Shown: positions 1 to 11,304 of the stretch, piece after piece | Position numbering within the stretch: the stretch's first letter is position 1 | How the letters are laid out: each line of letters begins with the position of its first letter | NCBI GenBank assembly: GCA_009667805.1 | Contig: CM019063.1 | Span: 408,276,959-408,340,958 of the forward strand | Length of the DNA: 64,000 bases | Source of the DNA: Leptobrachium leishanense | Lineage: Eukaryota; Chordata; Amphibia; Anura; Megophryidae | Direction: 5' to 3' | The notes under the pieces: generated by a model | Databases searched by the model: none | Told to the model about the DNA's origin: nothing | The model's input: only the letters and a program-made list of their open reading frames with translations | Made by a program: the position numbers and the translations under genes

Positions 1-3000
1 GCATCAGGGGATTGATAGCTGCTGATCCAGGACTGATTCATTTTTATAAATGTCAGCCGGTCTACAGAGTCGGTGGACAGACGCACTCTTTTGTCTGTGA
101 CAAAACCTCCAGCGGCACTGAACGTCCTTTCGGAAAGCACGCTAGATGAAGGGCAACCTAGTAGCTGCATAGCATATTGGCCAAGTTCTGGCCAGTGATC
201 CAATTTCAACACCCAGTAAGCCAGTGGATCATCTGCTGTAAACGTATCCAGGTCTGCCCTTGCCCCTAGGTAGTCCTGCACCATATGGTGAAGACGCTGG
301 CAATGGGTGCCTACATTTGACGTCCCTGGGCGACGAGGACTAAAAAAAATTAAAAATGCATCAGTCATGCGACCCTTGCCTTCACCGCTATTCCTCTGAT
401 CACCTGCAGCCTCAGAAGCACGTGTGTCAGCACTTGGTAATCTAACAGTGCCTGGAAAGGTGTTACACAAGTTTCGCTTTAGAGCGTCCTCAAGTTTTGT
501 CATCCTGTGCTCCCTCTGTGTGGGCAGGATGAGCTCTGCAACTTTCCCCTTGTATCGTGGATCAAGAAGGGTTGCCAACCAGTAATGATCCCTCTCCTTG
601 ATAGCACGAATCCTGGGGTCCTTTAGCAGGCTTTGCATCATTAGGGAGCCCATGCAGCGTAGGTTGGAGGTGGCATTAGCTGCCGAGTCTTCCTGGTCAA
701 TGAGGATGACCGTATCGTGCACTTCCTCCTCCCAGCCACGCACAAGCCCTTCTGTTTATGGGCACACAAAACCCTGCCTTGAGGAATCCCCACCTTCAAT
801 GCCCCCACTACTTAAATAGTCCTCCTCATCCTCCTCCTGTCTGATCTGAGTAGGACCCGCTGTCTGTGGAAAGACTGGGGCCTTGAGAGCTAGGGAAGGC
901 CTCCTCTTCCTCCCGCTGCTCTGCCTCTAGAGCCACATCTATAATTCCCCGCAGAGTGTGCTCCAGCAGGAACACTAAAGGAATTGTGTCACTGATGCAT
1001 GCACTGTCCCTGCTCACCATCCTCGTTGCCTCCTCAAATGGTGACAGTACAGTGCATGCATCCTTGATCATCAGCCACTGCGGGGGGGAAAAAACCCAAG
1101 TTGACCTGAACCTGTCCTTGCGCCATACTCACAGGTACTCGTTGATGGCCCTCTGCTGCTTGTGCAGACGCTGCAGCATTGCTAATGTCGAGTTCCACCT
1201 GGTGGGCATTTCACAGATCAAACGGTTTGTGGGAAGGTGGAATTCTCTTTGAATTTCTGCCAGGCGAACGCTTGCTGGGAATGACCGTCTGAAGTGGCTG
1301 CAGACTTTTCTGGCCTGGATGAGAAGCTCTGGCAGCCCTGGGTACTTGGTTAGGAAACGCTGTACCACCAGATTTAGGATGTGTGCTAGGCATGGTACAT
1401 GCGTCAATTTACCCTTGCGTAGGGCGGAGAGGAGGTTGCTGCCATTATCGCAGATGATCATTCCCAGCTCAAGCTGGCGTGGTGTTAACCATCTCTGCAC
1501 CTGCCCCTGCAGAGCTGACAAAATTTCTGACCCGGTGTGGCTCCTGTCCCCTAAACAAACCAGCTCAAGCACAGTATGGCATCTTTTTGCTTGAGCCATT
1601 GCGTAGGCCCTGTCAGGCGTCGTTTTAACTGCCACTTCGCCAGAGACAGAGGAGGAGGAGGAAGAGGTGGTGGTGGTGGAGCAGACAGACCTCATACAAG
1701 CAGCTTTCTGGAGGCGTGGTGGATGAACAAGCTCCAGCACAGAGCCCCGTCTTGGATCCCTCCCAGCTGCAATCAGAGTTACCCAGTGTGCCTTGAAGGA
1801 AATGTAACGACTGTGTCCATGCTTGCTGGACCACGTGTCTAAAGTCACATGCACCTTGCTGCTGACTGCCTTTCCCAATGACTCGATAACATTGTCTTCC
1901 ACGTGCTGGTATAGTGCTGGAATGGCCTTGCGTGAAAAGTAATGGCGTTTTGGAACCTGCCACTGTGGTACAGCGCATTCAGCAAATTCACGGAAGGGAG
2001 CAGAGTCCACCAGCTGGAAAGGCAGCAGCTGCAATGCGAGTAATTTTGCTAAGCTGGCATTTAGACGCTGTACTTGGATGGTTGGGACTATATTTTCTTT
2101 CGCTGCAGCAGCTGCGGCAATGTAATCTGACTGTGTAAATCTTCAGCTACTGGGATGATGTCACATTGTGAGGAAGGACCTGCTGGTACATCCATTACTG
2201 TAGCATCATCCCTGTCGGTGGAGGTTGTAGGCAATTGCATGGCAGGACATACAGTGTGGGTAGAGACAGATGAGGAGGAGGAGGACCTACGCAAAGTTTT
2301 GCGCCAACGGGATGTGTGGCACTTGTTCATATGTCGCCTCAAGCACGTGGTACCCAAGTGTCTGGTGTTTATCCCACGCTTCAGCCTCCTCTGACATAGA
2401 TTACAAATAGCAACGGTGGGGTCTGCTGCACATTTCTTAAAGAACTCCCAGACAGCAGAGTTCCTGCATGTGTTCTTTGAGACAACGGCGCTCTGCACCG
2501 GAGCAGCTCTGACATGTGATGCCTTGGACTGGCTAGTGCTACGGTTGGTCACAGAGGATGTTGTGCCTCGTGTTTGCTGTGCCTCCTCCTCCTCCCCCTC
2601 CTCCTCACTTGATTCCTCAGTTCGATCTGGCACCCAGGTGGGGTCAGTGACCTCATCATCAATGTCATCTTCACCCCCTATCTCCTCGTCACTGGAGCCA
2701 ACTTGGCAGTATGCTGCAGCTGCTGGGGCAACAGGAGTGCCAGTTATTTGTGTGTCATCACTGGCACCCCCTTCCTCTAGGTTGATTATACTCCCTTGCT
2801 CAACCTCAGAGATTGAATCAGAGCACTGTACTTGCTGCGCATCCTCAAGCAGCATGTCACTCTCATTGTAGTCAAACAATTCAGCTGACTCCTCCGTGTG
2901 TGATAGCGAGGGTACGGCAGGAGTAGCTGTGGACATGGAGGCTGCATTAGATGCTTTGGCAGCTGAGGTGGACTGTAAAGCACTAGAAGCCTGGCTGGCA

Positions 3001-3224
3001 GAGGACTCGGAGGATGAGGATGGCCTGGTTAGCCAATCCACCAAGTCCTCTGTATGTTGCTGCTGCTTAAGACGGCCAGCACCAGTTAGAAAGGACAAGC
3101 GTGCCCCTGCAGAGGATGCACCATGTCCACCACGACCAGAGACACAGCCTCCCGACACAGGGGCTGCTTGCCCTCTTATCTGTGGCTGGGAGCGTCTGCA
3201 TGTCCTTTTTGTTCTTTCAGACAT
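1..3224 (-). pseudogene. hAT transposase with BED zinc finger, copy A (frameshifted)
   Basis: This is a cut-and-paste transposase gene that should excise and reinsert the element. The ATG at 3224-3222 opens a 378-codon frame: a Ser/Ala-rich and acidic N-terminus (acidic run about residues 180-215), then a BED finger at about residues 256-303 with CNLC and RRHMNKCH as metal ligands. That frame stops at TAG 2088-2090. The catalytic part resumes in another frame at 2034-1129, containing LDTWSS (first Asp), CDNGSNLLSAL (second Asp) and RWNSTLAML. It breaks again near 1130, where copy B has two more bases, and continues at 1071-826. From about 600 to position 1 the C-terminal dimerisation region is open, with SERTFSAAGG holding the catalytic Glu. 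The gene is plainly dead: at least three frame changes. The triad residues survive, which suggests recent decay. Family placement is firm; a domesticated host gene is ruled out by the breaks and the flanking terminus. Confidence 0.87.
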
Positions 3225-3339
3225 GGTGAGTGATATATAGATTAATATATACAGAACTCTGATTCAACTCTGGTATAAAGATTTAAATAACTCTGGTATA
3301 ACTCAGTGAGACACACTGATAGCTGGCAGCCAGTGACAA

Positions 3340-3760
3340 GAGACAGATCACCTTAATTCCCAAGTGTTTTAAATATATTAGTGAGCCCCAAAATACAGCG
3401 TGGTACTGTTTGTATGACGAGATACAGATCACCTTAATTCCCAAGTGTTTTAAAGAAATTAGTGAGCCCCAAAAAAACTTGCTGGCTGTGTGACGAGACA
3501 CAGAAGATCACCTTGATTTACAAGTGTTTTAAAGAAATTAGTGAGCCCCAAAATACAGCGTGGTACTGTTTGTATGACGAGACACAGATCACCTTAATTC
3601 CCAAGTGTTTTAAAGAAATTAGTGAGCCCCAAAAAGATTTGCTGGCACAGTGACAAGACCCAGAAAATCACCTCAATTCACAAATGTTTTAAATAAAGTT
3701 GTAAACCCCAAAAAAACTTGCTGGCACAGTGACAAGACACACATCACCTAAATTCCCTGA
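3340..3760. repeat. About 80-bp tandem repeat in the hAT leader, copy A
   Basis: Five to six units built around ATCACCTTAATTCCCAAGTG and ending in AGTGAGCCCCAAAA begin near 3346, 3427, 3507, 3588, 3665 and 3742. They lie between the promoter and the transposase ATG. Copy B carries a different tandem repeat at the same place. Confidence 0.85.
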
Positions 3761-3873
3761 TATTTGGTCGAAATGAGACCCCCCCAGTAGCGTGGCAGAC
3801 CAGCAGTAACAACACACACAACTATCTCCTTTGAAATCTCCTCTGAAATGCGTGCAGAAGCGCTGCGTGGAAA

Positions 3874-3937
3874 CCTTATATAGTGTGCTGCGGGACTTAG
3901 CTCTGTGAGCCCATGATTGGGCAAAATTTGCCCAATC
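3874..3937 (-). promoter_or_regulatory. hAT promoter, copy A: TATA box plus CCAAT palindrome
   Basis: On the minus strand a TATA box CTATATAAGG lies at 3883-3874. About 32 bases upstream is an almost perfect palindrome, GATTGGGC...GCCCAATC (3915-3937), which gives CCAAT boxes on both strands. The same arrangement at the same spacing is kept in copy B (26,608-26,671). It would direct transcription toward the ATG at 3224 after a leader of about 620 bases. This is inferred from sequence; no start site is known. Confidence 0.6.
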
Positions 3938-4412
3938 AGGACTCTGAGCGGTGATTGGCATAGTGTTCAACCAGTCTTGCACCAGACCTGTGGTCAGGTG
4001 CAAGGCTGTAGCCAATTAGGAGCTTCAGGCAGTGGGAAATGCATTGTGGCATTGTGGTCCATTGTGGTCGAACATGCGGCGAACACCCGGAAATGTTCGG
4101 GGTTCGCGATCCTCTCGAACAGGCTAACTTCGGGTCGAACCCCGAACCGTCCGAACCCGAACAGCTCATCCCTACTGGTAACCCTTCAAATGCTGTACCT
4201 ACCCTCATGTACTGAGCGAGTGGCCTCACCTCACCACTTATTTGTCCCCTCCTGTCTACCCTACCTCCTATTATGAAGTTAAACTGGCTATTTTGACTGC
4301 TGTACCTGCTCCCACAGACACTGTGTTTCCATTATTTTGGTCGCCGCACACTGGCCTTCATAGCCACTACCACGCTACATGTATAAGTCTTCTTGAATGT
4401 GGTACATGCTTA

Positions 4413-4583
4413 CAGGTCTATTCAAAGAAAGGTGAAACTCAGCAGAATGACTGGAGAAGTGAAAAATCTAGGTCAAAACAGCCGAACCAGAAAAAATCTC
4501 CCATTTATCTCACTTTCCAAATCAGTTATTTGGTCTCTTCACCTGCCAATTCTCCAGATTTTTCCTTTCTTTGAATAGACCTG
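4413..4583. mobile_element. Palindromic MITE, old copy (CAGGGTTATTCA family)
   Basis: Ends CAGGTCTATTCAAAGAAAGG and its inverse TTTCTTTGAATAGACCTG enclose about 170 bases in a loose stem. It shares the internal motif CTAGGTCAAAA with the better copies at 27,170, 27,825 and 29,662. It is more decayed than those; target duplication is not clear. Confidence 0.7.
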
Positions 4584-5571
4584 CTAGCGAATTTTACCCT
4601 GCTCTGTTCATGTGCTTTGATGGCTGTCTTTTTTACAGTGTGCTCTTTCGCTTTTCACTTTGTTCTACGGAAAATCTATAAATCCTTATTGCAATGAAAA
4701 ATAAAAACAGGAGGGGGGAGTGTGAATAAGGTCCGTGTGGGTCAATATTTAACCCCTCCTTTTCCCTTTTCCCACTTTAACTCTAGTATCCTTTTATTTT
4801 TTGTCACTGGGAATCTCTTTCTCAAAGGATACTGCCTGCATTAAAATGTCTACTTTATTGCTATGGTGATCGGAGTCATTCTCAGAGGGGTGTGTGGGAT
4901 TCCTGTGAACTGATTTTCTTATTGGTACAAGCCCCTATTCTGGCCAAGCTGGCAACAGGGAGCCACACATGGCAAAGACATAGTAAACATTAGTGGCTCC
5001 ATCTAACAGATACAGGTATCCTCTCCTGAAGTCCATGGTGAGTCATGTGATCTTGAAGGAACACACAGTATTGATGGAAAGACACTAAAAACTATTTGAT
5101 CTCAGTGTTTTTCTGCTTATAATAAGAGACATCAAATTGCACGATCCTCTTCATCACAGGATAAGGGGTAGGTATTGCATTTTTGGGGGTGTTTTTATTA
5201 CTGCTGCTAAAGTAAAATCGATTAACACCAGGTGTTTACTGCCAGGTATTTATATTTTCATTGCTGCCTGCAAGGGAGAATAATGAGCAATTTTGGGATC
5301 GCTCGTTAATCTGTCAGTGTACAGTAGGGGGCTGTCAACAGCTGAACCACACAAGGAACTGGTCCAGCAGCTTATGTTATCGATATCTAGAAAAGGAAGT
5401 TGTGTGCTGGCGCTTAGAAATCTTCAAGCAACGTTGGTATATCAACAACGTTGGTTTATTGACCCACCTATTTATCTAGTTTATAAAATAGGGAAGGGTA
5501 TGAATCCACTTTAAGTATGCTGTTTCACTGGGATATAGTACAACAGAAACCCTCACAAAGCAATTAGTACC
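4584..5571. other. No recognisable feature
   Basis: Ordinary AT-rich sequence. Short open frames near 5261-5514 have no recognisable motif and overlap each other in different frames. I see no repeat or gene signal. Confidence 0.5.
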
Positions 5572-5706
5572 ACAGATAATATAAAAAGAACAAAGGTCAC
5601 CAGATAGCGCAAAGAAAATTATTTTCATACATCTATGTGTATATAATATACTCATATAGTTCAATATTACCTATCAATATTGCAGAAATGGAGGTTAGAA
5701 ATGTCC
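5572..5706 (+). repeat. Left arm of a long-spaced inverted repeat
   Basis: About 130 bases, from the ATAAAAAGAACAAAGG stretch to AATGGAGGTTAGAA, recur in inverse orientation at 7920-8058 with few differences. The pair encloses 2.2 kb containing another transposon and a perfect hairpin. They could be the two ends of one element or two opposed copies of one repeat. Confidence 0.85.
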
Positions 5707-6445
5707 ACCGTCCAGACACAAGTCCAACGTGAGCAGTGGTCAGTTCAGGACGAATCTTCCAAATAACCAACAGTATTCTCCCGTTCTGTTCTCCTCCCTC
5801 TCTTAGGACACGGTGAAATTCACTCAAAGAAAACACAATACAAGCGCTCACATAGCGCAATAACTTCTTACAATGATAAATGTTGTAGAAGATACAGCCA
5901 ATTGTGCACTCACCGAGGTTGGAGCCTGTCAGATCATTAGGCTCATTTCACACACTTGGGTGTTTCTTTTAAGGCAAAAACACCTAAAAAAGCCCCTCTA
6001 TGCACCAATCCAGGGTCTGGTGGCTCAATAATTCATAAAGTCCATCAGATAGTTACAGAACATTTAATAGATAAAATACATTCCAATATAAAAACAAAAA
6101 ATGTACTGAGATGCGCTTCGGCCATAGGCCTTCATCAGTCAGTGTATGGAGGACTCTGCACACCTCCCTCTACTTATAATCCTTTAATGGTGCTTAATTA
6201 CGCCCTTCTGTAATCAGAAAGTCATGTTGTTACTTCCGGTGCGGCACTTTCGGTAAGCCCACTACATCACTTCCGGTCAAGAAACTTCATTTCCGGCAAA
6301 CCTCCGAGAGCGTCATTCATCATTAGCGCCGGATATATTCGTGCACATATGTCTTTTTGGCGTGAATTCGGATCATATGCATGCCATTTCGGCACGGACT
6401 TAGGCCACGTGTTCATAACTCTCAATACACATCAGAGAGGACTTA
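5707..6445. other. Repeat-like flank with hammerhead-like motif
   Basis: Non-coding sequence following the left arm. It contains the minus-strand motif annotated at 6103-6138. No protein motif seen in the short frames. Confidence 0.4.
6103..6138 (-). ncRNA. Hammerhead-ribozyme-like motif (candidate)
   Basis: Read on the minus strand: CTGATGA, then A-GGCC-TAT-GGCC (a possible stem II), then GAAG, GCGCATC and TCAGT. The core CUGANGA...GAA matches the hammerhead consensus. ACTGA just before the core can pair with TCAGT after it as a short stem I, and UC sits before that 3' strand, where cleavage would be expected. Against it: an unpaired A lies between the core and stem II, GAAA is GAAG, and stem III would be almost absent. 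Retroelement-linked hammerheads with minimal stem III are known, so the idea is plausible but unproven. Confidence 0.25.
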
Positions 6446-7343
6446 CAGGGTTATCCAAAGAGATCCGAATTGCTTGAGAAAGGTAACCGAACGTTGAAAA
6501 TCAGAGTTCGGTTACCTTTCCTGGCCATTCAGCTATCCAGAGAGCAGACAATTCACCAAATCCTAGCGAATTGCCTGAACATACGGTGCCTGTTCGGTGC
6601 CTGTTCGAGGGCAGTGAAATCCCCATGAAAATGCACTGCTTCGGCTATTCAGAGAACACAAACCAGCAGTGAAAGGTTCCCCTAATGCCCTGCCATTCGG
6701 TGGTTTAATTCAGCAAGTTAATTCAGGCGAATCCCATAGGCTTCAATGTTAAAAATATTTCCGTTTTAATTCAATATCTAATAAACCGTTCATTATAAAA
6801 TTCTGCAGTAAAGAGTCTCTTTATTTAATAGATTTTTTAGGATATTTTAAGGATTTTTCTTAATTTCTTTTTTTTTTTAAAAGTCAGATTTTTTTAAATT
6901 TCTTTTTAAGTTTACTTATTTTTTCTGTAACAGCCCTTTTTATTATCATTCCCTGGACCTCATATGCAAATTTCAGACATTTTCGCTCAGTAGTCTCTTT
7001 GCAAACAGCGTTTCACTTTCACAGATTCACACAAACTATTTTGCTAATTTATTCACCTCCCTCGTCTGCGGTCTCGACTGCTTCGGCTGTGTTCGGCTCC
7101 TGCTAGGGCTTTGTTTTCGGCAGGTTAATCCAGATGTTTTTGTGGCTTTTCTGCGTGCATTCGGTGGGTTTTGCGGTTAGTTTTCGTCGGGTTTGTGGCA
7201 GCCTTTCCCTGCAATTCGGGGACCCTGTGGTGCTTGCTGAATACACCGCAGGGTCACCGAAATGGGATCGGCAAAAGGAACCGAATTGAAGAGAACGTAA
7301 AGTCACCGAACGGTGACTTTTCGAATCTCTTTGAATAACCCTG
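6446..7343 (+). mobile_element. Harbinger-like non-autonomous element (CAGGGTTATT ends)
   Basis: Begins CAGGGTTATCCAAAGAGAT and ends TCTCTTTGAATAACCCTG, flanked by TTA on both sides (6443-6445 and 7344-7346), a 3-bp TWA-type duplication as in PIF/Harbinger. Just inside each end is a self-complementary stretch (GGTAACCGAAC and inverse; GTCACCGAACGGTGAC). It shares an internal CCCATAGG motif and AT-rich core with the elements at 8252-8982 and 47,322-48,162. No transposase is present. Confidence 0.75.
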
Positions 7344-7796
7344 TTAGTTCTCGGGGCCTTATCCAGTGCAGCAGCAATACTAGTACAATCATTAAAACGC
7401 AGATAATAGCGGCGACTGGTAAATTAAAAATTCATATTGAAAACAAATTAACAGCATAATAGGGGATATTAAACGTCATACATGTTTAAAAGCTTATAAT
7501 AAAGCCTATTTAAATTTAAAAACCTATTTAAACATAGTAGGAAATATTAAATATGTGTATTAAAAGTAGCAGCATAATAAGAGGTATTAAAACATCGTTA
7601 TATACACAACTTGTTACAACAAATAGTATATAAGTGCTGCGATTTATACATTCTGTTAAATACGTTCTTATAATTGGTTATTTCGATTTGAATGAATGGC
7701 TTATCGTTATGTTAAGTGATGAGAGGGTATAGTTAAAAATTATTATATAGTAAAAACTATTATGTATATTATATAATAAAACCAATTTTCCATTGA
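7344..7796. other. AT-rich spacer, no feature
   Basis: Very AT-rich unique-looking sequence between the Harbinger-like element and a hairpin. No coding or RNA signal is seen. Confidence 0.5.
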
Positions 7797-7892
7797 GATT
7801 ATAGATAGGGGTTAACAAACTCAGATTGTGCATTATTACTAGTATCAATAGTAATAATGCATAATCTGAGTTTGTTAACCCCTATCTATAAT
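7797..7892. repeat. Near-perfect hairpin with about 44-bp arms
   Basis: The stretch from GATTATAGATAGGGGTTAAC to its exact inverse GTTAACCCCTATCTATAATC forms a stem of about 44 bp closed by a loop near AGTATCAAT. One mismatch is visible (TTGTGC against GCATAA). An ATT microsatellite follows at 7896-7918. Confidence 0.9.
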
Positions 7893-7919
7893 CTTCTATT
7901 ATTATTATTATTATTATCT

Positions 7920-8058
7920 ATATTCTAACCTCCATTTCTGCAATATTGATAAGTAATATTGAACTATATGAGTATATTATATACTATATACACATAGATG
8001 TACTGTATGAAAATAATTTTCTTTGCGCAATCTGGTGACCTTTGTTCTTTTTATGTTA
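7920..8058 (-). repeat. Right arm of the long-spaced inverted repeat
   Basis: Inverse of 5572-5706: TTCTAACCTCCATTTCTGC through GGTGACCTTTGTTC. Small differences such as ACCTATCAATATT against GATAAGTAATATT show the arms have diverged slightly. Confidence 0.85.
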
Positions 8059-8251
8059 TAGATATATATGGATAAAAGGATAGAGGGGTTTCCATAAGTG
8101 AATAACAAAGTTAAGACCAAAGTTATAAAGATAAGCAAGCTAGCGCCACCAAAATGGTAATGACTGTTTTGGCAAACATTAGCTAACGTTTAAACACCTT
8201 TTTTTCCAGTTTGAAAATGATTGTTTTCATTCCATAAAAGGATTATACTTA

Positions 8252-8982
8252 AAGGGTTATTGAGTAAGGGGTGAACTTGCCACCGAAATGCACCGAATGG
8301 TGAATTTCACAGAACGATGCAATTTCGTGGCAGTTCGTCTAGTCACTAAGCTGTCAATTTGCCAAATACTGGCAAAGTGACAGCGAAAAACGGTGCAGTT
8401 TGCCACAGATCGGTGACAGCAAAATTGTCCAATAGAGAATGGTTATTCTATTCAGAGAACACCAAACTGCACTGAAGAGTCAGTGAAATGCCCTGATTTT
8501 TGGTGATTCAGTTCGACAGGTTTAAACAGATCAATCCCATAGGATTTAATATAAAACAATTATCGTTTTTATTCATTTTTTTTATTAAACCATTTATTTT
8601 TCATTTTCAGAAAAATGATTTTTTATTTGTATTTTGGAACACATTGTATTTTTTTTCTTAGACTAAATTTTTACTTCCCAATTTTTTTTGAAAAGGTGTT
8701 TTTTTAAAATTCAGTAACATACCTGTTTATAATTTTTTATAGAGGACCTCTTTTATTATTTAGACACATTTTAATATATTTTTATCAGTTTAAACACCTG
8801 TTAGAAGAATGGCAGAATTCCGTTTTCCATTTTTTTGTTCTAAGTTCAGCGGTCAGTTCAGCGGTCTTTGACTCCAATTTCGCTGCACTTCGGTGACTAT
8901 TCACCGCAGGGTTGGCGAAATGGAATCACAAAGTGCGCCGAACTAGAAAGCACTGAAATTTCGGTGCTTTCTGAATAACCAC
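8252..8982 (+). mobile_element. Harbinger-like non-autonomous element, second copy
   Basis: Starts AGGGTTATTGAGTAAGG and ends TTTCTGAATAACC. The left sub-terminal block has CACCGAAATGCACCGAATGG and the right has CACTGAAATTTCGGTGC, as in the copies at 6446 and 47,322. It shares the ATCCCATAGG motif with them. No open transposase frame. Ends are less exact than for the 6446 copy. Confidence 0.6.
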
Positions 8983-9040
8983 TTAACTGTTAGACCCACA
9001 ATTTCTATTTTGTGCCTAGCTACACGTAGGCCTCTATTTA

Positions 9041-9468
9041 AGGCTAGGGTCAGACTAACGCATTTTTTGCGTTGTCCGTGAAAAAGTGCATCCGAACGCA
9101 TTGACGTATTTTTTCACGGAATGCGCAAAAACGGTCAGACGACGCGCATTTTCGGGCGTGATTTTTTACGGATCCAAACCAGGAAACTTTGGGTGTCTGG
9201 ACGTTATGTTGGTCGGACATGAGCAGCGTCTGACGTCTCCTAATCACACACACATGCCGCTAGCGGACGCAGCACACTCTGTACGTCAGTACTAGCGGTT
9301 CTGCGTTCTCGAAAAAATGCGTTCATTTTCCACTTGCATTGCGCGGCCGGACTTTCATGCGGCCTTACTTCGTGTATTGGCCGTCATTGCGCGTCATTTG
9401 CTGCTAGTGCGGCCGTGATTAAGTGCGCCTAAACCTACGTTAAAAATGCGCTAGTCTGACCCCAGCCT
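9041..9468 (+). mobile_element. MITE, GGCTRGGGTCAGAC family, copy 1
   Basis: Ends AGGCTAGGGTCAGACTAACG and the inverse GTCTGACCCCAGCCT. The interior is rich in ACG-containing words (GTCCGTGAAAAAGTGC, TGACGTCTCC). Flanking bases are TTTA and TATT. Open frames inside it (9050-9295) are by-products of the repeat. The superfamily is not decided from the sequence. Confidence 0.8.
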
Positions 9469-9676
9469 TATTGGTGTACAGATGTACAAGTGACTGCTCA
9501 TTAGACTACTGCTCCTAATCCACTAACGTTAGCAAATTGCATGCTTAAATAACAAATACCACTGTTGGTATTCAATCCTGGAGTCCATGAGAGACCTCGT
9601 GAGATTGTGAGCACATAACTCATTACCTTTCACCTCACAAATCTTGTGTATGTCATAACAACAAGTTACCAACAAC

Positions 9677-9924
9677 TAGAGTTGCCAGATCCTCCATGGT
9701 TTCCTGGACTCATAGAATTTATTCATGCTGATGGGCAGTGCATGAAAAATACCACCCCGCAGCATGCATAATCCAAACGTTGCAGATAAGGAATCCCAGG
9801 TGACCTGCCTTAATTTCCTTCCTGCAGCATATGAATTATACATGTTGCAGGGCAGCACTTTTCTCTGTGCTCCCCTCTGCATGAAAAATGTGTCCAGGAA
9901 ACCATGGCCTATCTGGCAACCCTA
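9677..9924. mobile_element. hAT-type MITE with perfect 8-bp target duplication
   Basis: Begins TAGAGTTGCCAGAT and ends ATCTGGCAACCCTA. The flanks are CCAACAAC at 9669-9676 and again at 9925-9932, a perfect 8-bp duplication. CCATGGTTTCCTGGAC occurs near both ends in inverse orientation. The 248-bp length and absence of coding sequence fit a non-autonomous hAT. Confidence 0.88.
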
Positions 9925-10005
9925 CCAACAACTTTAGTCATAACAGACATTGCCATTCAATGTGCAGGTGGACCATAAGTACTTGTGATCAGAGCAGCTG
10001 TCATT

Positions 10006-10436
10006 TAGGCTAGGGTCAGACTAACGCATTTTTCACGTTGTCCGTGAAAAAGTGCGTTCGAACGAATGGACGTATTTTTTCACGGAATACGCGATAGCGG
10101 TCATACGATGCGCATTTTCATCCGTGATTTTGTACGAATCATCAATAAAACCCTTTTTGCGTCTGGACGTTATATTGGCCGGACGTGTGCAGCGTCTGAC
10201 GTCTCCCAATCACGCAAACACGCCGCTATGCGGACGCAGCGCACTCTGTACGTCAGTAGTAGCGGTTTGACGTTCTAGAAAAAATGCGTTCGTTTGCCAC
10301 TTGCGTTGCGCGGACGAACTTTCGTGCGGCCGTTCTTCGTATGTTACCCGGTATTGGATATCATTTGCTGCTAGCACGGCCGTGATTTCGTGCGGTTAAA
10401 CGCACGTTAAAAATGCTTTCGTCTGACCTTAGCCTA
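10006..10436 (+). mobile_element. MITE, GGCTRGGGTCAGAC family, copy 2
   Basis: TTAGGCTAGGGTCAGACTAA at the left and GTCTGACCTTAGCCTAA at the right. Same orientation and interior order as copy 1, only about 540 bp away. The 10,052-10,278 frames are internal artefacts. Confidence 0.8.
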
Positions 10437-11304
10437 ACAGCGCACTTGCAAACACTAATGAGCAATTTAGAAAGGGGATTCCATTTTTTTGTTGCCCTGA
10501 AGTAGTGACATAATTTCAATATGTAATTTTAAAAAAATCTTTTTTTTCTTACGAAGCGTTGTGGAAAGTGTTAATTTGTAATAAAAATATAAACTTTTTG
10601 CTTAGTATTTTTTATTTATTTTTTTACTGCAGAAGTAACTACTGATCTCCGAATAATATAGATTAAGTGTAAGAGGAAGGAATAGAACTAAATAATTTAG
10701 AGATCTGGTATTTTCTATCCTATTTGAAGTATGGAAGCTGTGCGCCCAGTGGGTTTAGCAGCCTTGCAGCTGTGTGAATACCAAAGTGATCCCAGAGCCA
10801 AAAAGGACTTCCAGGTCACTGACTTTCAGACGCATGTCAGAGTGAGAATCAGGAAATGTTGCATGACTTGGAGACTGAAAACATTGCTTTTCCTATATCT
10901 GAATTTAGCAGAAAAATTTACAAATCTGCCTCCTTGTGTGTCATGTACACACGAAAACATACATTTATACTCTATTATTCTATGAAATAAAAAAATAAAG
11001 CTAAAATGTAACACATCAGTTTAACAACTGTCACTATACATACATTTCTTTTTGTTTAGCAGGAATCCTGTTTATACAATGATGCAGTCAATTTTCATGT
11101 GCTTTTTATTGACCTAAGGACTAGGAGCGCGAAAAAATGCTGGAGAGCTACACGGATCAGCAGAACCATATTGCATCACATTTAGGTGTGTCTGGGTACA
11201 GGAAAAATTCCCCAATACCTATCAAAGACAAAGCTTTTAAGTCTACATATGGTTATAGAGTACTTTGGTTTCAGTGCTCCTGCAAGAGAAAGGTGCACGT
11301 TGTT
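10437..11304. other. Unique-looking sequence, no clear gene
   Basis: AT-rich with one 84-codon frame at 10,731-10,985 that shows no motif I recognise and is probably chance. No repeat ends are seen. Confidence 0.4.

Larger units (their letters stand above)
1..4174 (-). mobile_element. hAT DNA transposon, copy A (cut by window start)
   Basis: The right terminus reads AGCTCATCCCTA, the inverse of a TAGGGATGAGCT tip typical of vertebrate hAT elements. It ends at 4174, so the 8-bp target copy would be CTGGTAAC (4175-4182), with its partner outside the window. The body aligns along its length with copy B (22,236-26,911), where both ends are present. Reading on the minus strand it carries promoter, long leader with tandem repeats, BED zinc finger and transposase. 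The transposase 3' end and the other terminus lie before position 1. Confidence 0.88.

Noticed and set aside
598..2871. Plus-strand frames over the hAT transposase of copy A (and 23,665-25,807 in copy B)
   Set aside because: Antisense shadows of the minus-strand transposase, which has the recognisable BED finger and catalytic motifs.
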